Part shown: positions 50,810 to 62,792 of the stretch, piece after piece
Position numbering within the stretch: position 1 is the first letter of the stretch
Layout of the letters: the number at the start of each line of letters is the position of its first letter
DNA from: Seongchinamella sediminis
GTDB taxonomy: Bacteria > Pseudomonadota > Gammaproteobacteria > Pseudomonadales > Halieaceae
Length of the DNA stretch: 64,000 bases
Direction of reading: 5' to 3'
NCBI RefSeq assembly: GCF_003457605.1
Contig: NZ_QRAN01000013.1
Location: forward strand, 1 to 64,000
Notes under the pieces: generated by a model
Told to the model about the DNA's origin: nothing
What the model saw: the letters and a program-made list of their open reading frames with translations, nothing else
Database searches by the model: none
Made by a program: the position numbers and the translations under genes

Positions 50810-51694
50810 ATGAACAAGCACACTAGTTTCCGGCCCCGCCGGTCCCTGCTCTACATGCCCGGCGCCAATACGCGGGCGCTGGAAAAAGCCCGGACGCTGC
50901 CCGCAGACATGCTGGTGTTCGATCTTGAGGATGCGGTGGCACCGGACGCCAAGGTCGCCGCCCGGGAGAGCGTTGCCGCCGCGCTGCGTTCCGGGGCTTT
51001 TGGCTATCGCGAACTGCTGGTGCGGATCAACGCCCTGGAGAGCGAATGGGGGCGGGCGGACATGGACGCGGCACTGGCAGCCGCCCCGGATGGCATCCTG
51101 CTGCCCAAGGTCGCCACCGCCGCCCAGGTACGGGCAGCAGACCAGCTGCTGCGGGCCGCCGGTTCCGACGCCGCCCTGTGGGCCATGATAGAGACTCCGC
51201 TGGCGATTCTGAACATCGCCGCTATCGCGGCGACGGCGCAGGAAACCCGGCTGGCCGGGTTTGTGGTGGGCACCAATGACCTGGCCAAGGAACTCAACGC
51301 GGAGACAGACCCCGGGCGCAGCGCGTTCCAGGTGCATCTGGCGCTGACCCTGGCCGCAGCGCGGGCCCACGGCCTGGTGGCGATTGACGGCGTTTATAAC
51401 GACTTTCGCGATGCCGATGGCCTGGCGGCGGAGTGTGAGCAGGGCAGGCTGCTGGGCTTTGACGGCAAGAGCCTGATCCACCCGGCACAACTGGAAACCG
51501 CCAACCGCGTGTTCGCCCCCACGCCGCAGGCGGTCAGCCGGGCCCAGGCCATCGTTGACGCTTTCGCCCGGGCGGAGAACGCCGGCAAGGGAGTGATAGA
51601 ACTCGACGGCAGGATGGTGGAGCTGTTGCACCGGGAGCAGGCCGAACAGGTGATTGCCATTGCCCGGGCGATAGACGAGACAGGCGGGTCCTAG
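50810..51694 (+). CDS. CitE-like CoA-ester lyase (HpcH/HpaI aldolase family)
   Basis: 294-aa TIM-barrel lyase of the citrate lyase beta-subunit type: RRSLLYMPGANTRALEKA, metal/carboxylate segments VFDLEDAVAPDAK and WAMIETPLAILNI, GTNDLAKELNA, and DGKSLIHPAQL. Stand-alone CitE-like proteins act as malyl-, methylmalyl- or citramalyl-CoA lyases/thioesterases. It precedes the liu operon but is separated by about 110 bases holding the LiuR-controlled promoter, so it is not clearly part of it. Confidence 0.88.
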   Translation: MNKHTSFRPRRSLLYMPGANTRALEKARTLPADMLVFDLEDAVAPDAKVAARESVAAALRSGAFGYRELLVRINALESEWGRADMDAALAAAPDGILLPKVATAAQVRAADQLLRAAGSDAALWAMIETPLAILNIAAIAATAQETRLAGFVVGTNDLAKELNAETDPGRSAFQVHLALTLAAARAHGLVAIDGVYNDFRDADGLAAECEQGRLLGFDGKSLIHPAQLETANRVFAPTPQAVSRAQAIVDAFARAENAGKGVIELDGRMVELLHREQAEQVIAIARAIDETGGS

Positions 51695-51747
51695 ACGAGG
51701 CGACCGGCGCCCGGCTGTGCTGTCCCCGAGGCAGGCTCGCTCAAGTA

Positions 51748-51776
51748 TTGACGTTAACGTAAACTTGCCCTATATT
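51748..51776 (+). promoter_or_regulatory. liu operon promoter with LiuR operator
   Basis: TTGACGTTAACGTAAA (51748-51763) is a near-palindrome (AACGTAAA against AACGTCAA) that matches the known LiuR binding-site type. Its first six bases are also the -35 (TTGACG), followed by a 17-base spacer and -10 TATATT (51771-51776). Transcription would begin about 25 bases before the liuR start, so LiuR controls its own operon. Confidence 0.85.
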
Positions 51777-51804
51777 TTCGGCCACGCTGTAGTGGAGCGA
51801 CCCC

Positions 51805-52209
51805 GTGGGCGAAGACAAGACCTATACTATTTCCGACCTGGCCCGGGAGTTCGAGGTGACCACCCGGACGATCAGGTTTTATGAGGAAAAGGGCCTGCTC
51901 AGCCCCACACGCCAGGGCCAGCACCGCATCTTCGATAAAAAGGATCACGCGCGGCTGGAGCTGATCCTGCGCGGCAAGCGGGCCGGCCTGTCCCTTCAGG
52001 AGAGCCGGGAGATCATCGAGATGTACGATCCGGCCGGCGACAACTACGAGCAATACCAGTTTCTGCTCAACAAGGTCGATGAGCGCCAGGCCCAGCTGGA
52101 ATCCCAGCTGGAAGACATCAAGCAGTTAATCGAGGGTCTGGAAGAGGTGCGCCAGCGCTGTACCCGGGCCCTCAATGACATCGCCCGGCCACGGGCAGCC
52201 AGGCAGTAA
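51805..52209 (+). CDS. liuR: LiuR, MerR-family regulator of leucine catabolism
   Basis: 134-aa MerR regulator. The winged-helix segment TISDLAREFEVTTRTIRFYEEKGLLSP-type is followed by GKRAGLSLQESREIIEMYD and a coiled-coil dimerisation helix (about 85-120). It lacks the C-terminal metal cysteines of metal-sensing MerR proteins. In proteobacteria LiuR represses branched-chain amino acid degradation genes until a CoA intermediate accumulates. The GTG at 51805 has GGAG 7 bases upstream. Confidence 0.93.
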   Translation: MGEDKTYTISDLAREFEVTTRTIRFYEEKGLLSPTRQGQHRIFDKKDHARLELILRGKRAGLSLQESREIIEMYDPAGDNYEQYQFLLNKVDERQAQLESQLEDIKQLIEGLEEVRQRCTRALNDIARPRAARQ

Positions 52210-52221
52210 ACGGAGGAACCC

Positions 52222-53391
52222 ATGTCTGTAAGCTATCCCACCCTCAATTTTGGTCTCGGCGAAGAGCTGGACATGTTGCGCGACGCGGTGCGCGCGTTCT
52301 GCGATGCGGAACTGGCGCCACGCGCCGCCGAAATCGACGCAAGCAACGAATTTCCCATGGACATGTGGCGCAAGTTTGGCGATATGGGCCTGCTTGGCAT
52401 CACCGTCAAGGAGGAGTATGGCGGCTCCGACATCGGTTACCTCGGTCACGTGGTGGCGATGGAGGAAATTTCCCGGGCCTCGGCTTCCGTCGGCCTGTCC
52501 TATGGCGCCCACTCTAACCTGTGCGTCAACCAGATCCACAAGAACGGCAGTGAGGCCCAGAAGCAGAAATACCTGCCGAAATTATGCAGCGGCGAGCATA
52601 TCGGTGCCCTGGCCATGTCCGAACCGAACGCCGGTTCCGACGTGGTCAGTATGAAACTCCGGGCCGAGAAGCGCGGTGACAGCTACGTCCTCAACGGCAA
52701 CAAGATGTGGATTACCAACGGCCCCGACGCCCACACCTATGTCATTTACGCCAAGACCGATCCCGCGGGTGGCTCCCGCGGCATTACCGCGTTTATCGTC
52801 GAGCGCGATTTCCCGGGCTTTTCCCGCCACCAGAAGCTGGACAAGCTGGGCATGCGCGGCTCCAACACCTGCGAACTGGTGTTCGAGGACTGCGAGGTGC
52901 CGGCGGAAAACATCCTCGGAGAAGAAGGAAGTGGCGTGGCGGTGCTGATGTCCGGCCTCGACTACGAACGCACCGTGCTGTCCGGCGGCCCGGTGGGCAT
53001 CATGATGGCCTGCCTGGACCAGGTGATTCCCTACATCCACGATCGCAAGCAGTTTGGCCAGTCTATTGGCGAGTTCCAGTTGATCCAGGGCAAGGTGGCG
53101 GATATGTACACTCACCTGAGCGCGTCCCGGGCGTTGCTGTATGCCGTGGCCCGGGCCTGCGACCGCGGTGAGGAAAGCCGCAAGGACGCCGCGGCGGTCA
53201 TTCTGTTCACCGCGGAAAAGGCGACCCAGATGGCCCTGGACGCTATCCAGTTGCTGGGCGGCAACGGTTACATCAACGAGTTTCCCACCGGGCGCCTGCT
53301 GCGCGACGCCAAACTGTATGAGATCGGTGCCGGCACCTCGGAGGTGCGCCGCATGCTGATTGGCCGCGAGTTGTTCAACGACACCAAGTAG
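52222..53391 (+). CDS. liuA: Isovaleryl-CoA dehydrogenase
   Basis: 389-aa acyl-CoA dehydrogenase that oxidises isovaleryl-CoA to 3-methylcrotonyl-CoA with FAD, passing electrons to ETF. Visible are [17 protein letters not shown] (FAD/substrate segment), [18 protein letters not shown], and [14 protein letters not shown]-type sequence near the catalytic Glu of this subfamily, then [21 protein letters not shown]. Twelve bases after liuR. The family assignment to IVD rests on overall similarity and the liu context. Confidence 0.94.
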   Translation: MSVSYPTLNFGLGEELDMLRDAVRAFCDAELAPRAAEIDASNEFPMDMWRKFGDMGLLGITVKEEYGGSDIGYLGHVVAMEEISRASASVGLSYGAHSNLCVNQIHKNGSEAQKQKYLPKLCSGEHIGALAMSEPNAGSDVVSMKLRAEKRGDSYVLNGNKMWITNGPDAHTYVIYAKTDPAGGSRGITAFIVERDFPGFSRHQKLDKLGMRGSNTCELVFEDCEVPAENILGEEGSGVAVLMSGLDYERTVLSGGPVGIMMACLDQVIPYIHDRKQFGQSIGEFQLIQGKVADMYTHLSASRALLYAVARACDRGEESRKDAAAVILFTAEKATQMALDAIQLLGGNGYINEFPTGRLLRDAKLYEIGAGTSEVRRMLIGRELFNDTK

Positions 53392-53404
53392 GGAGCGCGC
53401 AACC

Positions 53405-55015
<1,611 letters not shown>

Positions 55016-55041
55016 TGGCACAGGCCAGGAGGAAGCAATTT

Positions 55042-55833
55042 ATGAGCACAGAATTTGTCAGCACGACCATCGATGATCGCGGCGTTGCCACGGTCACGCT
55101 GGATAACCCGGATAAACACAACGCCTTTGACGATGCCATTATCGCCCAGTTGACCGCCGCTTTTTCGGCGCTGGATGCCAACCCGGGAGTCAGAGTGGTG
55201 GTACTGGCTTCCAGTGGCCGCAACTTTTCCGCCGGCGGCGACCTCAACTGGATGCAGCGCATGGCCACCTACTCCCGCGAGGAGAACCTGGCGGACTCCC
55301 GGGCCCTGGCCGAAATGCTGCGCACACTGAACTTTATGTCCAAGCCCACGATTGCCCGGGTCCAGGGCGTAGCCTTTGGCGGCGCGGTAGGGCTGGTGAG
55401 CTGCTGCGACATGGCGGTGGCCAGTGCCACCGCCCAGTTCAGCCTGAGCGAGGTGAAGATCGGGCTGATGCCGGCGACGATCAGCCCCTATGTGGTGGCG
55501 GCCATCGGCGCCCGTGCCGCCCGCCGGTACTTCGCCACCGCCGAGCGCTTTAGTGCGAAACAGGCACAGGCAATGGGCCTGATCTCAGAGGTGGTGGCCG
55601 ACGACAGCGAGCTCGATACAGCCCTGGAGATTCTGGTCACTGCGCTGCTGGGCAACAGTCCGAACGCGGTCGCCGCCTCCAAGCAGTTACTGTTCGATGT
55701 GGCGGGCAGGCCGGTGGATGCCGAACTGATAGAAATGACCTGCCAGCGCATCGCCGACATTCGCGCGTCGGCACAGGGGCAGGAAGGGCTCTCGGCCTTT
55801 CTTGAAAAACGCAAGCCAGGCTGGATTCAGTAA
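55042..55833 (+). CDS. liuC: Methylglutaconyl-CoA hydratase
   Basis: 263-aa crotonase-fold hydratase converting 3-methylglutaconyl-CoA to HMG-CoA. Oxyanion segments are SSGRNFSAGGDLNWM and QGVAFGGAVGLVSCCDMAVASATAQF; catalytic Glu candidates lie in SEVKIGLMPATISPYV. A very strong AGGAGGAA ribosome-binding site precedes the ATG at 55042. Position between the carboxylase genes is the usual liu order. Confidence 0.94.
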   Translation: MSTEFVSTTIDDRGVATVTLDNPDKHNAFDDAIIAQLTAAFSALDANPGVRVVVLASSGRNFSAGGDLNWMQRMATYSREENLADSRALAEMLRTLNFMSKPTIARVQGVAFGGAVGLVSCCDMAVASATAQFSLSEVKIGLMPATISPYVVAAIGARAARRYFATAERFSAKQAQAMGLISEVVADDSELDTALEILVTALLGNSPNAVAASKQLLFDVAGRPVDAELIEMTCQRIADIRASAQGQEGLSAFLEKRKPGWIQ

Positions 55834-55845
55834 ACGGGTAGAGGC

Positions 55846-57867
55846 ATGTCTGAACATCACTTCGAAAAAGTCCTCATCGCCAACCGCGGGGAAATTGCCT
55901 GCAGGGTAATACGCACCGCGCGCAAAATGGGTATTCGCACCGTGGCGGTGTACAGCGATGCAGACAGGAATGCATTGCATGTGAGCATGGCCGACGAGGC
56001 GGTGCACATCGGTGCCGCGCCCTCGCGCGACTCCTACCTCGTCTATGAACGGGTGTTAGACGCGGCGCGGACAACCGGGGCCCAGGCCATTCACCCCGGC
56101 TATGGTTTCCTGTCGGAAAACGCCGGGTTCTGCCGGGCCTGCCGCGACAACGGCATTGTCTTTATCGGCCCGCCGGTGGCGGCGATTGAAGCCATGGGTT
56201 CCAAGTCCGCCGCCAAGCAGATCATGGAGGCCGCGGGGGTGCCGCTGGTGCCCGGCTACCACGGCGACGACCAGGACCGTGCCACCCTCCGGTTTGCCGC
56301 CGACGATATGGGCTACCCGGTACTGCTCAAGGCAGTCGCCGGTGGCGGCGGCAAGGGGATGCGCCAGGTCTGGTCGGCGGGGGAGTTCGACGACGCTCTT
56401 GACGCCGCCCGCCGCGAGGCCATGAACGGCTTTGGCAACGACGACATGCTGGTGGAGAAGTACCTGACCCAGCCCCGTCACGTCGAGATCCAGGTGTTCT
56501 GCGACAGCCACGGTAATGGCGTGTACCTGTTCGAGCGCGATTGCTCGGTGCAGCGGCGCCACCAGAAAGTGATTGAAGAGGCGCCCGCCCCGGGCATGAC
56601 CGAAGAACTGCGGGCAGCCATGGGTGAGGCGGCATTGCGGGCGGCCAGGGCCATTGACTACCAGGGCGCGGGCACGGTGGAGTTCCTGCTGGACAGCGAT
56701 GGTTCGTTCTACTTTATGGAAATGAACACCCGGCTGCAGGTGGAGCACCCGGTCACCGAGATGATTACCGGCCAGGACCTGGTCGAGTGGCAGCTGCGGG
56801 TGGCGGCGGGGGAGGCCCTGCCGGCGACCCAGGACGAGCTGATCCTCAGCGGTCACGCCTTCGAGGCGCGTATTTACGCCGAGGACCCGGACAACGATTT
56901 CCTGCCGGTGACCGGCACCCTGTCCTTCCTGCAGCCGCCGGAAACCTCCGCGCATGTGAGGGTGGACACGGGGGTACTGCAGGGGGACGAGGTCAGCGTC
57001 TACTACGACCCGATGATTGCCAAGCTGATCGTCTGGGACGAAAGCCGCGACAAGGCCCTGCAGCGATTGACTCGGGCCCTGCGGGAGTACCGGATCAGCG
57101 GCATGACCACCAACCTGGATTTCCTCTACAACCTGGCCAGCAGTGCGCCCTTCAGGGCGGCAGACCTGGATACCGGCTTCATAGAGAAACACCACAGCGA
57201 GATATTTCACGACAGCGAGGCGGAACTGGAGCAGGAAATCCCGCTGGCGGCCCTGTACCTGGTGCTGCAACAGGAGCGGGCCGCCCAGCGGGCAAGGCTG
57301 GCCTCGGGTGATGCCAGTTCGCCCTGGTTTGATGCCGGTGCCTGGCGCCTCAACGAGCCCGGCGTCCACCGCTTCGAACTGGCCATGCATGACAACCACT
57401 ACCCGGTGTGGGTCGAACAAAGCGGCTGCGCCGACGGCACCCGTTACCGCATCGGTTTCGGCGACAAGACCATCCAGGCCCAGGGCAACCTGGAAGGCAG
57501 CGAACTCAGTGCCAACCTCGACGGCTACCTGCTGCGCGCCTCGGTGGCCGAGCACGACGGCAGTTTCAGCCTGTATACCAAGGACAGCGCCCTGGGTTTC
57601 AGCCTGGTAACGCCGGACCTGGGCGAGGTCGACGATGGCGCCAGCGGCGGCGGCCTCACCGCGCCCATGAACGGCACCATGGTCACCCTGCTGGTGGAAC
57701 CCGGCAGGGAGGTCAAAAAAGACGACGCCCTGCTGGTCATGGAGGCGATGAAGATGGAGCACACAATCCGCGCGCCGAAAGACGGCAAGGTACTGGCGTT
57801 TCACTACCAGCCCGGGGAACTGGTCGACGGGGGCGCGGCACTGGTGGACTTCGAGGTCAGCGAGTGA
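55846..57867 (+). CDS. liuD: Methylcrotonyl-CoA carboxylase, biotin-carboxylase/BCCP (alpha) subunit
   Basis: 673-aa ATP-dependent biotin carboxylase fused to a biotin carrier. Order: BC domain 1-450 with ATP-grasp loop [25 protein letters not shown] and [14 protein letters not shown]; a linker/BT domain; C-terminal biotinyl domain about 600-673 with the biotin attachment motif EAMKMEH. It carboxylates its own biotin and hands CO2 to LiuB. Its stop overlaps the liuE start (TGATGA). Confidence 0.96.
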   Translation: MSEHHFEKVLIANRGEIACRVIRTARKMGIRTVAVYSDADRNALHVSMADEAVHIGAAPSRDSYLVYERVLDAARTTGAQAIHPGYGFLSENAGFCRACRDNGIVFIGPPVAAIEAMGSKSAAKQIMEAAGVPLVPGYHGDDQDRATLRFAADDMGYPVLLKAVAGGGGKGMRQVWSAGEFDDALDAARREAMNGFGNDDMLVEKYLTQPRHVEIQVFCDSHGNGVYLFERDCSVQRRHQKVIEEAPAPGMTEELRAAMGEAALRAARAIDYQGAGTVEFLLDSDGSFYFMEMNTRLQVEHPVTEMITGQDLVEWQLRVAAGEALPATQDELILSGHAFEARIYAEDPDNDFLPVTGTLSFLQPPETSAHVRVDTGVLQGDEVSVYYDPMIAKLIVWDESRDKALQRLTRALREYRISGMTTNLDFLYNLASSAPFRAADLDTGFIEKHHSEIFHDSEAELEQEIPLAALYLVLQQERAAQRARLASGDASSPWFDAGAWRLNEPGVHRFELAMHDNHYPVWVEQSGCADGTRYRIGFGDKTIQAQGNLEGSELSANLDGYLLRASVAEHDGSFSLYTKDSALGFSLVTPDLGEVDDGASGGGLTAPMNGTMVTLLVEPGREVKKDDALLVMEAMKMEHTIRAPKDGKVLAFHYQPGELVDGGAALVDFEVSE

Positions 57868-58781
57868 TGAGCAGCACCCTCCCGGATAGCGTCCGTATTG
57901 TCGAGGTCGGTCCCCGTGACGGCCTGCAGAATGAACAGCAGCCGATCGAGGTGGCGGTCAAGGTCAAACTGGTGGAAATGCTGGCGGAGGCCGGATTGAC
58001 CGCTATCGAGACGGGCTCATTCGTCAATCCCCGGTGGGTCCCGCAAATGGCGGGCAGCGAGGAGGTGTTCGCGGCTGTCGAGCGGCGGCCGGGGGTGAGC
58101 TACTCGGCGTTAACGCCCAACCTGCAGGGCTTTGAACGGGCCCTGGCGGCAGGGGCCAGCGAAGTCGCGGTGTTCACCGCCGCTTCTGACAGCTTCACGC
58201 GCAAGAATACCAACTGCTCCATCGACGAGAGCCTGGAGCGGGCCCGGGTACTGATGGAGGCTGCGGCGGGGCACGGCCTGCCGGTTCGGGGTTATGTCTC
58301 CTGTGTCGTGGGCTGCCCCTATGAGGGCGCCATCGCCCCGGCCCGGGTAGCCGAGGTTGCCCGCCGTCTGCTTGACTTGGGCTGTTACGAAATCTCCCTG
58401 GGCGACACCATCGGTGTCGGCACGCCGGCCAGCGTCAGCGCCATGCTCGAAGCGGTGCTGGACAGCGTGTCAGTGGCGAAGACCGCCGTGCACCTGCACG
58501 ACACCTACGGCCAGGCCCTGGCCAATATCTACGCCGCCCTGCAGATGGGAATAGCGGTGATCGACAGTTCGGTAGCCGGGCTTGGCGGTTGCCCCTATGC
58601 CAGGGGCGCTTCGGGCAACGTTGCTAGCGAGGAGGTGGTATACCTGCTGGAGGGGCTGGGCATAGCACACGGCGTTGATCTCGAACGGCTGGTGGCGGCG
58701 GGGCAGTTTATCTGTGACAGGCTGGGGCGCAGCAACGGCTCGAAAGTGGCCACGGCGCTGCTGAACAAGGCGTCAGGCTAA
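57867..58781 (+). CDS. liuE: Hydroxymethylglutaryl-CoA lyase
   Basis: 304-aa TIM-barrel lyase cleaving HMG-CoA to acetyl-CoA and acetoacetate, the last step of leucine catabolism. Metal/substrate residues are in [13 protein letters not shown] and [13 protein letters not shown]; the active-site loop [11 protein letters not shown] contains the catalytic Cys and is diagnostic. It starts at the ATG overlapping the liuD stop. The longer frame is liuD antisense-free overlap and not used. Confidence 0.95.
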   Translation: MSSTLPDSVRIVEVGPRDGLQNEQQPIEVAVKVKLVEMLAEAGLTAIETGSFVNPRWVPQMAGSEEVFAAVERRPGVSYSALTPNLQGFERALAAGASEVAVFTAASDSFTRKNTNCSIDESLERARVLMEAAAGHGLPVRGYVSCVVGCPYEGAIAPARVAEVARRLLDLGCYEISLGDTIGVGTPASVSAMLEAVLDSVSVAKTAVHLHDTYGQALANIYAALQMGIAVIDSSVAGLGGCPYARGASGNVASEEVVYLLEGLGIAHGVDLERLVAAGQFICDRLGRSNGSKVATALLNKASG

Positions 58782-58910
58782 AAGATTCTGCTAAACTTGC
58801 GGAGCTGCTGGGTTGTGTCGGGACAGGGCACGCCAGGGCCTTGCGCGGCCAACGGCGACCAGGGCTGCGTGCAGTGAACGGATTTGAGGGAATTGAGGAG
58901 TGACATACCC

Positions 58911-59657
58911 ATGTTCAGGATGCTTGTTTTTTCGCTGTGCCTGTTTATGTCGCTGGCGGGGCCAGCGGCTGCGGAGGAGCCCGCCATGACCGTACTCGTT
59001 ACCGGTGCCAACCGGGGCATAGGCCTGGAACTGGCGCGGCAATTGACCGAGCAGGGACACCAGGTGATAGGCACTGCCAGAAAGCCGGCCGAGGCGAGTG
59101 AGCTGAAAGCGCTGGGTGCGAAGGTCATGCAGCTGGATGTGACCGACCCGGAGAGCGTCGCCGCCCTGGCGGCGGACATGGATGACCAGCCAATCGACCT
59201 GCTGATTAACAATGCGGGGACCGGCGGCCAGGCTCCCGGCAGTTTTGAGGATACCGACTTCGAGCGGGTCAAGCTCACTTTTGAGGTCAACAGCCTGGGG
59301 CCCATGCGCGTCACCCAGGCGCTGTTGCCCAATGTGCTGGCCAGCGTGGGTAAAACCGTGGTCCACATCAGTTCCATCATGGGCAGTATCGCCAGTAATC
59401 AAGGCGGCTACTACGGCTATCGTGCCAGCAAGGCGGCCCTCAACATGTTCAACAGTTCCCTGGCGCTGGAGCTTGCCGACAGGGGGGTAACCGCCGTGGT
59501 GCTCCATCCGGGATGGGTACAAACCCGGATGGGCGGTAGCGGTGCGGATATTAGCGTGGATGTCAGCGTGGCGGGGCTGCTGAAGGTGATATCCAGTCTC
59601 GGCCCCGGGCAGAGCGGCCGCTTCTACGACTACCAGGGCAGGGAGCTGCCCTGGTAA
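58911..59657 (+). CDS. SDR oxidoreductase with N-terminal signal peptide
   Basis: 248-aa classical SDR: TGANRGIGLELA at about 31, NNAGTGG (about 95-101), catalytic region HISSIMGSI and YRASKAALN with the YxxxK Tyr/Lys in YGYRASK. Ahead of the SDR fold is a typical 22-residue signal peptide (MFRMLVFSLCLFMSLAGPAAAEE). Export of an NAD(P)-dependent enzyme is unusual; an internal ATG (about residue 26, MTVLVTG) could give a cytoplasmic form. GAGGAG lies 10 bases before the ATG at 58911. Confidence 0.85.
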   Translation: MFRMLVFSLCLFMSLAGPAAAEEPAMTVLVTGANRGIGLELARQLTEQGHQVIGTARKPAEASELKALGAKVMQLDVTDPESVAALAADMDDQPIDLLINNAGTGGQAPGSFEDTDFERVKLTFEVNSLGPMRVTQALLPNVLASVGKTVVHISSIMGSIASNQGGYYGYRASKAALNMFNSSLALELADRGVTAVVLHPGWVQTRMGGSGADISVDVSVAGLLKVISSLGPGQSGRFYDYQGRELPW

Positions 59658-59748
59658 TACGCTGGGCACTGCCCCGGCAATCGACTAGAATAAGAGCGCT
59701 CCCGGGCGACCCTGCCCGGGGTTTCCAGACCCAGAGATAATCCGCCCT

Positions 59749-60564
59749 ATGTCCACCCAGACAGATGCCTGGCAGGCGAGGTTTGAGCGCCTGCGCAGCA
59801 ACAAGTTGTTCGAGTTGCTGGTGATTTCCATTATTCTCGTGTCCGCCCTGATGATCGGGGTGAAAACCTACCCCCTGCCACCCCTGGCCAATCAGGTTAT
59901 TGTTATCCTCGACTGGGGCATCACCCTGTTTTTCCTCGCTGAAATCAGTGTTAGATTTCTCGGCGAGAGCGACAGGAAACGTTTTTTCCACAGCGGCTGG
60001 AACGTGTTCGATACCCTGATTGTGGTGGTCAGCCTGATTCCCATCGAGGATTCGGAGCTGGCCCTGATCGGGCGCCTGGTACGCATATTCCGGGTGTTGA
60101 GGATGGTGTCCATCATCCCGGAACTGCGTACCCTGTTGAATTCCCTGCTTGCCGCCATGCCCCAGCTTGGCTACGTGATGCTGATGATGTTTATCATTTT
60201 CTATATTTACGCCGCTATCGGGTCTACCTTCTTCGCCACCATCAACCCGGTACTGTGGGGGGATATCGCGGTCTCCATGCTCACCCTGTTCCGGGTGATG
60301 ACCTTCGAGGACTGGACCGATGTCATGTATGAGACCATGGCGGTTTACCCCCTGAGCTGGTTCTTTTACCTCAGCTTTATCTTCCTCTCCGCCTTCGCCT
60401 TTCTGAATATGATTATCGGTATCGTGGTCAATGTGCTGGAGGAGGAGCACCAGCGGCAGGCAAAAGCGGATGCCATCGCCGCCGGGGAACCCACTCTGAC
60501 CGAGCTGCGCGATGAGATCGCCGGGCTGCGGCAGCTGCTGGAAGCCCGCCACGGGAAAGGGTAA
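59749..60564 (+). CDS. BacNaV-family voltage-gated ion channel
   Basis: 271-aa channel subunit with six helices. S4 carries four gating arginines every third residue (Arg109, 112, 115, 118: RLVRIFRVLR). The pore filter is TFEDWTD (185-191) and helix S6 (about 207-229) is followed by a polar, coiled-coil C-terminus (residues 230-270). NaChBac-type Na+ channels have TLESWxx at this place; the extra acids here (Asp188 and Asp191 besides Glu187) resemble the Ca2+-selective engineered filter TLDDWSD. Ca2+ or mixed selectivity is therefore a reasonable hypothesis. Confidence 0.9.
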   Translation: MSTQTDAWQARFERLRSNKLFELLVISIILVSALMIGVKTYPLPPLANQVIVILDWGITLFFLAEISVRFLGESDRKRFFHSGWNVFDTLIVVVSLIPIEDSELALIGRLVRIFRVLRMVSIIPELRTLLNSLLAAMPQLGYVMLMMFIIFYIYAAIGSTFFATINPVLWGDIAVSMLTLFRVMTFEDWTDVMYETMAVYPLSWFFYLSFIFLSAFAFLNMIIGIVVNVLEEEHQRQAKADAIAAGEPTLTELRDEIAGLRQLLEARHGKG

Positions 60565-60611
60565 GGGAACTGACAGTGGCGAGCCCGGCCAACGCTGGCC
60601 ATAATTGGTCC

Positions 60612-61517
60612 ATGAGACCTTTGATTGCACTACTGCTGCTTCCCGCCTGCCTGTGGGCCAGTACCGGGCTGGCCCAGGAGCTGACGCCCCGTGCTTACTG
60701 GCCCGCTCCGCAGGGGACCCGAATCCTCACCCTCGGGGCCGGCTTTACCGAGGGCGACACGGTGCCTGATCCTTCGCTGCCGATTTCTGGTGTTGATTCC
60801 CGAATTGCCACCGGGATGCTGGCCTACATGCAAACGCTGGACCTCTTTGGCCGGACCAGCAACCTGATTATCGAGCAGGCCTACTCCGCCGGCGAGACGA
60901 CGGTGGATTTCCCCGACCGCGGCAGCCTCAGCCGTGATTACCAGGGCGCCGGCGACCTTGCCGCGACCCTGTCGGTAAACCTGATGGGGGCGCCGTCGAT
61001 GAACCGCGAGGAATTCGCCGAACTGCGCCGCAACCCGCGGCCGATTCTCGGCGCCAGTCTCAAGGTGGTTGCCCCGACGGGCCGCTATGACGAGGACAGA
61101 CTGCTCAATGTGGGCAGCAACCGCTGGGCCGCCAAGGCGGAACTGGGTTACATGGCGGTACTGCGCCCCAGGTGGTTGCTGGAGTTCGAACTGGGTGTCT
61201 GGGTGTTTGACGACAATGACGAATTTCTCGGCATGACACGGAAACAGGGATCGATCAGGTCGGTCGAGATGCATCTGGTCAGGCGCTTCTCACCCGGCCT
61301 CTGGGCTTCTCTTGACCTGACCGGCTACCGCGGCGGGCAGAGCGAGATAGGGGGCCGGCGACTTGACGACCTGCAGCGGGACTCCAAGTTCGGCTTCACC
61401 CTGGCCTATCCCTTTGCCGGCAGGCACGCGCTGCGTTTCAGTTATGCCACCGGCTCGGTGAATGATTCTGAAGAAAACTTTGACGTCCTCCAGCTCAGCT
61501 ACTCGCGCCTGTTCTGA
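60612..61517 (+). CDS. Outer-membrane beta-barrel protein (MetA-pathway/phenol-degradation type)
   Basis: 301-aa exported protein with a signal peptide (to about residue 22, STGLAQE) and a beta-barrel pattern of alternating strands, ending SYSRLF with terminal Phe. The layout fits the transporter family annotated as MetA-pathway of phenol degradation (PF13557). The ATG at 60612 is preferred over the upstream frame because it starts the signal peptide. Substrate unknown. Confidence 0.8.
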   Translation: MRPLIALLLLPACLWASTGLAQELTPRAYWPAPQGTRILTLGAGFTEGDTVPDPSLPISGVDSRIATGMLAYMQTLDLFGRTSNLIIEQAYSAGETTVDFPDRGSLSRDYQGAGDLAATLSVNLMGAPSMNREEFAELRRNPRPILGASLKVVAPTGRYDEDRLLNVGSNRWAAKAELGYMAVLRPRWLLEFELGVWVFDDNDEFLGMTRKQGSIRSVEMHLVRRFSPGLWASLDLTGYRGGQSEIGGRRLDDLQRDSKFGFTLAYPFAGRHALRFSYATGSVNDSEENFDVLQLSYSRLF

Positions 61518-61533
61518 CCCCCAGAATTCATTA

Positions 61534-61555
61534 CCCGGCCGGGGCCCGGGCCGGG
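61534..61555 (+). terminator. GC-rich hairpin after the outer-membrane protein gene
   Basis: CCCGGCC and GGCCGGG form a 7-bp stem around an 8-base GC-rich loop, 17 bases after the stop codon. No T-tract; probably a weak terminator between convergent genes. Confidence 0.45.
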
Positions 61556-61672
61556 CCCGTCATTCCGGCGCACAAGGTGAATTGTGCTGCAAGCACAAGA
61601 GAAGGTGCCCTGGGGTAAGCCGGCATCCATATGGCAGGGCCTGTGCAGAGTGGCGCAACGTCAGCGCATGGC

Positions 61673-62767
61673 CTAAACGTTAAAACGGAAGTGGATCACG
61701 TCGCCGTCCTGCACCACGTAGTCCTTGCCCTCCAGGCGCCAGCGGCCCGCGTCCTTGGCGCCCTGCTCGCCGCCGAACTCGATGAAGTCGTCGTAGGCGA
61801 TGACTTCGGCGCGGATAAAGCCTTTCTCGAAATCAGTATGGATCACGCCCGCCGCTTGCGGGGCAGTAGCGCCGACCCTGACAGTCCAGGCGCGGACTTC
61901 CTTGACGCCGGCGGTGAAGTAGGTGTGCAGGTTGAGCAGGTCGTAACCGGCGCGGATTACCCGGTTCAGGCCCGGTTCCTCCATGCCCAGGTCGGCGAGG
62001 AACTCGGCGCGCTCCTCGTCGTCCAGTTCGATGATCTCGGATTCCAGCTTGTTGCAGATCACCACCACCGAGGCGTTTTCCTCAGCGGCTATGGCGCGCA
62101 CCACGTCCAGGTGGGGATTGTCCTCAAAGCCGTCCTCATCCACGTTGGCAATGTACATGGTGGGTTTGACGGTGAGCAGGAACAGGGTTTTCACCAGTGC
62201 CTGTTCGCTGTCATTGAGCTGCAGGCCGCGTACCGGCTTTGCCTCGTTGAGCTGCGGCAGCAGCTTGTTTTCAAGTAACGCCTTCATCGCCACCGCTTCC
62301 TTGTCGCCGCTCTTGGCGATGCGCACCACCTTTTGCAGCTGCTTTTCGCAGCTTTCCAGGTCGGCCAGGGCCAGTTCGGTGTTGATGATTTCTATGTCCG
62401 CGGCCGGGTCGATCTGGTTGGCCACGTGAATGACGTTGTCGTCTTCAAAACAGCGCACCACATGGGCGATGGCATCGGTCTCGCGGATATTGGCCAGGAA
62501 CTGGTTGCCCAGGCCTTCACCTTTGGAGGCACCCGCCACCAGCCCGGCAATGTCGACGAATTCCATGGTGGTCGCCACTTCCTTCTGCGGCTTCACAATG
62601 GCCGCAATCCTGTCCTGCCGCGGGTCGGGGATGGGTACCACGCCGGCGTTGGGCTCAATGGTGCAGAAGGGGAAGTTTTCGGCGTCGATGCCCGCCCGGG
62701 TGAGGGCGTTGAACAGGGTGGACTTGCCCACATTGGGCAGGCCGACAATACCGCATTTGAAACCCAT
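61673..62767 (-). CDS. ychF: Ribosome-associated ATPase YchF (OLA1 family)
   Basis: 364-aa Obg-family P-loop ATPase with G1 [15 protein letters not shown]3 [18 protein letters not shown] (DIAG variant), NVDED in place of NKxD (specifies ATP over GTP), a coiled-coil insertion (about 130-200) and a C-terminal TGS domain with [13 protein letters not shown] and [15 protein letters not shown]. YchF binds the ribosome and responds to oxidative stress. It follows pth on the same strand with a 25-base gap, a common gammaproteobacterial pairing. Confidence 0.97.
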   Translation of the reverse strand: MGFKCGIVGLPNVGKSTLFNALTRAGIDAENFPFCTIEPNAGVVPIPDPRQDRIAAIVKPQKEVATTMEFVDIAGLVAGASKGEGLGNQFLANIRETDAIAHVVRCFEDDNVIHVANQIDPAADIEIINTELALADLESCEKQLQKVVRIAKSGDKEAVAMKALLENKLLPQLNEAKPVRGLQLNDSEQALVKTLFLLTVKPTMYIANVDEDGFEDNPHLDVVRAIAAEENASVVVICNKLESEIIELDDEERAEFLADLGMEEPGLNRVIRAGYDLLNLHTYFTAGVKEVRAWTVRVGATAPQAAGVIHTDFEKGFIRAEVIAYDDFIEFGGEQGAKDAGRWRLEGKDYVVQDGDVIHFRFNV

Positions 62768-62792
62768 TTAAGTGTCCTGTCTGGTGTGCGGC

